Of a stretch of DNA of 64,000 nucleotides, positions 60,301 through 64,000 are shown one piece after another. Each line of letters opens with the position of its first letter. The stretch's first letter is position 1. The stretch lies in contig NW_013654970.1 in NCBI RefSeq assembly GCF_000499385.1, forward strand, positions 62,001-126,000, given 5' to 3'. Position numbers and translations under genes: made by a program. This DNA is from Eimeria necatrix. Its lineage: Eukaryota; Apicomplexa; Conoidasida; Eucoccidiorida; Eimeriidae. The notes beneath the pieces are model-generated. The model was not told the DNA's origin. It ran no database searches and worked only from the letters and a program-made list of their open reading frames with translations.

Positions 60301-63300
60301 TGAGAGATTACCAGGCAGCTGTAGAAGATGTGTTGTTGGTTCGAGCCATCAGTGTGCGTGGCCGCTTCAACAGCAGAAGTACCATGACTATTGAACAACT
60401 GCAGGTGAACCAGCTGCTTCTGGAACAGCCATGCTTTCCTGTGGCGTGCCCGAATCGGTACATAGTTCGTCTACCATCGTCAGGCAGTTTTCCAACAGTT
60501 GCATGCTTTAACCCTGCGAGCATAAGTCAACAAGCGCCAAGCGTACTATTCGAATTATCCAGCGGTATGTGCAAGAACTCAGCAGCGGCCACTTCGTACT
60601 CTTGTGCTTCCTTGTTCTTTATGCGCCCGATGGCACTCAATTTCCGCCCAACCCCAGTCTCTTGGCTCTTGCGCTTTTTGAAGGCGCCTGCATGGCAGTT
60701 CGGTAGCATCAACGGAAACAGCGTCATCGACAATAGCAACGAGAGCCACAAAGCAACTGGAAACATTAAGGGCGCTCCACAGGACTACAGACTTGCTGGG
60801 AAGGCCACTGAGTGTCTGCAGGAGTTTCAGCTCGAAACTTCGGCCTCTGCGGATGGCTGCGGTGAAGTTCAGAGCCGTCAGGGAGATAGCGCAAAGACCC
60901 CTTTTGAGGAAGGAGACGATGCCCCACCAAAATATGCCGCAGAAGTCTACAGTGACCCAGTTTTGCAAGACATAAAAGTTAAGTTTCAGATTGTGGATAT
61001 TTTGTGGAGTTCCCATGGCGCTGATCCACCTTTGGCAACGGCGGCTTTGTCAGCAGCTTCCATGAATCTTCGCCTGCATCGTCATTCAACCAAGATTACA
61101 GCTAGCATACAGGATTTCTCGGTGCACTGTGTCGTCCCTAATGTCGAAAATAGGCCGCATCCGAACTGCGTTTCAGCCAGAAAGCAAGCCCGCCGCGCCA
61201 GCGTGCAACCTGTACAAACAGCTTGCTGTGGGATCCTTGGATGTAGCGCGAAAGGAGTGTCCATCCATGAGAGATTCCGCTTCAGGACAAAACTACTAAC
61301 AACGGAAGTTATTGGTGTGGTTCCTGGCAGCGCTAGTGCCTTTAGCGTTTCGCTTGACTCGATGCATCCATTGTCACCCGAGTTTTCTGGACTTAGCTCA
61401 AGCCTGAAGGTTGAATTGGGGACTTATCGAGTCACTTATGTGCACTCCCAATTCTGGAGACTGTTTAATTGGCTAATAGGGGACTTCTTCGGCACTTTAA
61501 TTTCTTCGCATGTGCCATCACCAATTTCTTCGAATACAAGAGAGCCTGCGAGCAGATCAAGCCCGCCAGAGGCTGCACCAAGGCCCATTCAGCACTCACC
61601 TTCTCTGCAAGACCTAGCCAGGCGTAGCGTTGTAAAGTCCGAGGCAGAAGTCAATAGAAGGGGGTTTGTTCTGCCTACAGCGGAGGGTGATGGGCAGAAT
61701 GCGGACACTAACAGCGATGCATTGGACAGAAAATCCTTCATAGTCCCTAACGAAGGACTTCAGCACATTTTCTTGCTTGCTGATGCAGGAAGATCAATTC
61801 TCGGCATGACGCCGCTCTTTCAGCAGCAAACGCAAGGCGTTGAAGAAGGAAACACTGGTGAAGAAAAGCTACAACGCCTTTTGCTACCGGAAACCCTACC
61901 GTTCAATGTGTTCCACTATGAAGTGCGGTTCTCATGTCCCCGTTTGCTGCTGCCGGCATCCTGTAAATCGAGCGATACTCGAGCCATTTTCTGGCCTCCA
62001 GCTTATTCACACTGCAAATGTACTACGGAGTATCGCTTAGTAGATGATTCTTGCTATCGCAGGAGAGATCCAACGGCGGATGGAAACGTTAGCGCCTGCA
62101 GCGATTGCACAAACTGGGCTGCGGATTCAAATAAGTCGAATTTGGTTAGTGCTCGGCAAATCATCTGTCTTCTCGACAATGTCACAGTGACGAACTCCTG
62201 GCGCCTCAGCAGAAGGCACGGAATTGTTGAAAGCATTAACGTGTTTTTTGAGGGAGCGAAAGCCTTTGCCAGCACCGACTGCTGTGCACAATCGTCACTG
62301 GGGCAAACAACCCTGTGTCAGCAACAGGCTTCTGGTGCAGAATTTTGGGCAGGTTCGTGCCGTCGCTGTGGCAGCCGCGGTTCACTGGATGCCCTGCCTC
62401 CAGCCGAGGCGCCAGACGTCAACATGTTTGGAGTCCCTACAACAACACCATTAGAAGCTTCAGAGTTCACCTGCAGGACCTCTGGCTCCCCTGGAAGCTA
62501 CCTTTTCGGGAGCGCTGACTTTGTGGTCCGCGTATTACGACCTGCGTTGGTGCGTTCTTCGTCCCATTGGATACGAGTGGAGGCAGGACTGCTACCCGTT
62601 AGCCTTGACGCACAAGCACTAAGACTCATTTTCGAAGTTTTTGAGAACAATTTTAGCACCAGAGATCATTACACTGCATCAAAGCATGCAATATTTGAAC
62701 CACAGGCAGGAAGCCTACGTGACCGCAGTGGAAACCACCAGACTATCCAAGAAGTACAACGCGCAGACTGCGATACGGATTCAAAGGCTGAGAAGTGCTT
62801 CCCCAAATACCCACTGACATCAGAAGGGAAGTCTACAATAAATTCCGACAAGTACGGTGATACGGGAGTACTTTTTCAACGATTACAGGAGCAAAAAACG
62901 CTGCAGGGACTATTGGAGCCGCAGGTGGACTTCGTGGAGCTTTTAGAGGAGTGGGGACATGAGACCTATCTCTTGGAACTAGTTGTTCAAGGGCTGCACC
63001 TTGCTGCCTTTGAATACCCTGTCAAGAAGCATTCCCTTTTGCTGCGGAAGCAATGTGGCGCTTTTAGGAGCCGCATTTGGGCTCTGAAGCAAAAACAAGG
63101 GCGACAGCCAATGTTTTGCAGTGACAATTGTCCGAGAAGTAACCTCCCGCCTTACGGTGGAATCGAATATGCTGGACGAAGACCTTTTCTTCTGCTTCAT
63201 GCGACGCGTCTGAGAGTAAGATTTAACATTTTATGGCAATTCTCCTTCGTTGGTGGCGAGATAGCTTATCAGACGTGGCCGGGTTGCGGTCTTCCTAACA

Positions 63301-64000
63301 TAAAAGGAGGGTTCGTGTGTATGTGGTACAAGAGGTCCAGACAAGACTTGCCGTGTTTCTGCCATTTTTGTGTTTTCACAGGCACAGCTTCGATCGCTTC
63401 AGTTGCCTCCACACCAGGCCGAGCAAGTGGGCTTGCTGGTAAGCACTTCGTCTTCAGCTTCTCAGGGCAACCACGGGAAGCGGGACGGCGAATATCAATC
63501 TGAAACTCACCGTATACTACCCCCTCCAGTCAGAGGGACATTCCTAGGAATGAGACTTGGCTCGTCTACCGTATTTTCTCCGGACCTGGCTCTTCCCTTT
63601 TCGGTCGTTTTCACGAATAGCACATGCCCTCTGGGGCTCTTACAGCAGCAGTTGGAGCCCCTAACAGAAGGCATTTGGCGGGCGGAATCAGGATCCATTG
63701 CGGCAGCCGTAAAAATGGGTGACAGATCATTGGGCTCCGAAACCAGTGCATTTGGATGCCGTTTAGAGGATGCAGAGGGAGTGGAGCAGTCAGCGAGCCA
63801 GCTACCGATGGACTCACCTAGGCTGCTACGCCAGGACGAGCACCCTCTATTGACGGCTTTTTCGGCTCCATGGGTAGACCCATTGCATCTAGAAGATCAG
63901 ATGAAAGACACACAGAACGAGGATTGCCAACCAACCTCTTGTTCTTCCACGCAGACCCGTGCTGCCACTACTCCTGGCCAAGGTCATGTTTCTTGCTGTA
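54348..64000 (+). CDS. VPS13: VPS13-family (chorein) bridge-like lipid transfer protein, 3' truncated by window
   Basis: Exons are 54348-56388, 56556-57244, 57404-58788, 58868-59860, 60005-63215 and 63382 to beyond the edge, about 2979 residues so far. The first ATG of the open frame is 54348, followed by about 180 polar, alanine/threonine-rich residues. Then comes a chorein-like N domain (SALRQLLPWVLP, QLTLSGVSL, GNLQLQMG), LKDVIVVLTP, a helix before LHIRVE, and FALGLHFKELRM. Across the first splice lies IWWRFAIRAV, the conserved WW block of VPS13. Later exons give repeated beta-rich RBG-type segments with long polar insertions. Such proteins form a hydrophobic groove that moves phospholipids between membranes at contact sites. 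ATG2 is the alternative, but the length and WW block favour VPS13. Most introns are clean GT-AG; the acceptor of exon 4 (gtcaag) is the weakest. Confidence 0.82.

Overview
The window reads as nuclear DNA of an apicomplexan, most likely a coccidian and probably an eimeriid (Eimeria/Cyclospora type). The reasons are intron-rich genes with canonical GT-AG junctions, roughly balanced base composition, short glutamine/serine/alanine runs inside otherwise conserved proteins, a rhomboid protease and an ApiAP2-like segment in the apicomplexan style, and decayed chromodomain-bearing Ty3/gypsy retroelements, which I recall being reported from Eimeria. The species cannot be fixed from the sequence alone. 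All gene models are my own splice reconstructions, checked for reading phase at every junction.

Layout, left to right. 1.4-5.35 kb (minus): a decayed Ty3/gypsy element in order gag, protease, RT start, RNase H, integrase. 7.6-9.0 kb (+): single-exon membrane-anchored protein, possibly a divergent Mic60. 12.2-14.4 kb (+): four-exon rhomboid intramembrane protease. 19.4-20.4 kb (+): two-exon YbjQ/UPF0145 protein. 25.1-22.7 kb (minus): six-exon CaMKK-like protein kinase. 25.8-26.2 kb (+): start of a small unidentified gene. 27.9-31.0 kb (+): second decayed gypsy element with gag zinc knuckle, RT piece and chromodomain. 33.7-34.2 kb (+): small secreted protein. 40.7-35.4 kb (minus): EngB/YihA-type GTPase, apparently spliced into a long, mostly disordered tail with an ApiAP2-like segment. 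47.2-43.2 kb (minus): nine-exon CDKAL1-type tRNA methylthiotransferase. 49.4-52.2 kb (+): third decayed gypsy element. 54.3 kb to the window end (+): a giant VPS13-family (chorein) lipid-transfer protein, cut off by the window edge.

The genes are not an operon and most are functionally unrelated housekeeping genes: tRNA modification (CDKAL1), organelle ribosome assembly (EngB), lipid transfer (VPS13), regulated proteolysis (rhomboid) and kinase signalling. Between them lie kilobases of non-coding DNA containing dead retroelements and scattered short perfect inverted repeats.

Points of most interest: three reconstructed introns use GC-AG rather than GT-AG ends; one candidate intron is only 31 nt; the kinase has lost all glycines of its ATP loop while keeping the other catalytic motifs; CDKAL1 carries hydrophobic segments at its N terminus instead of the animal C-terminal anchor; and the EngB gene may be fused to an ApiAP2-like tail.
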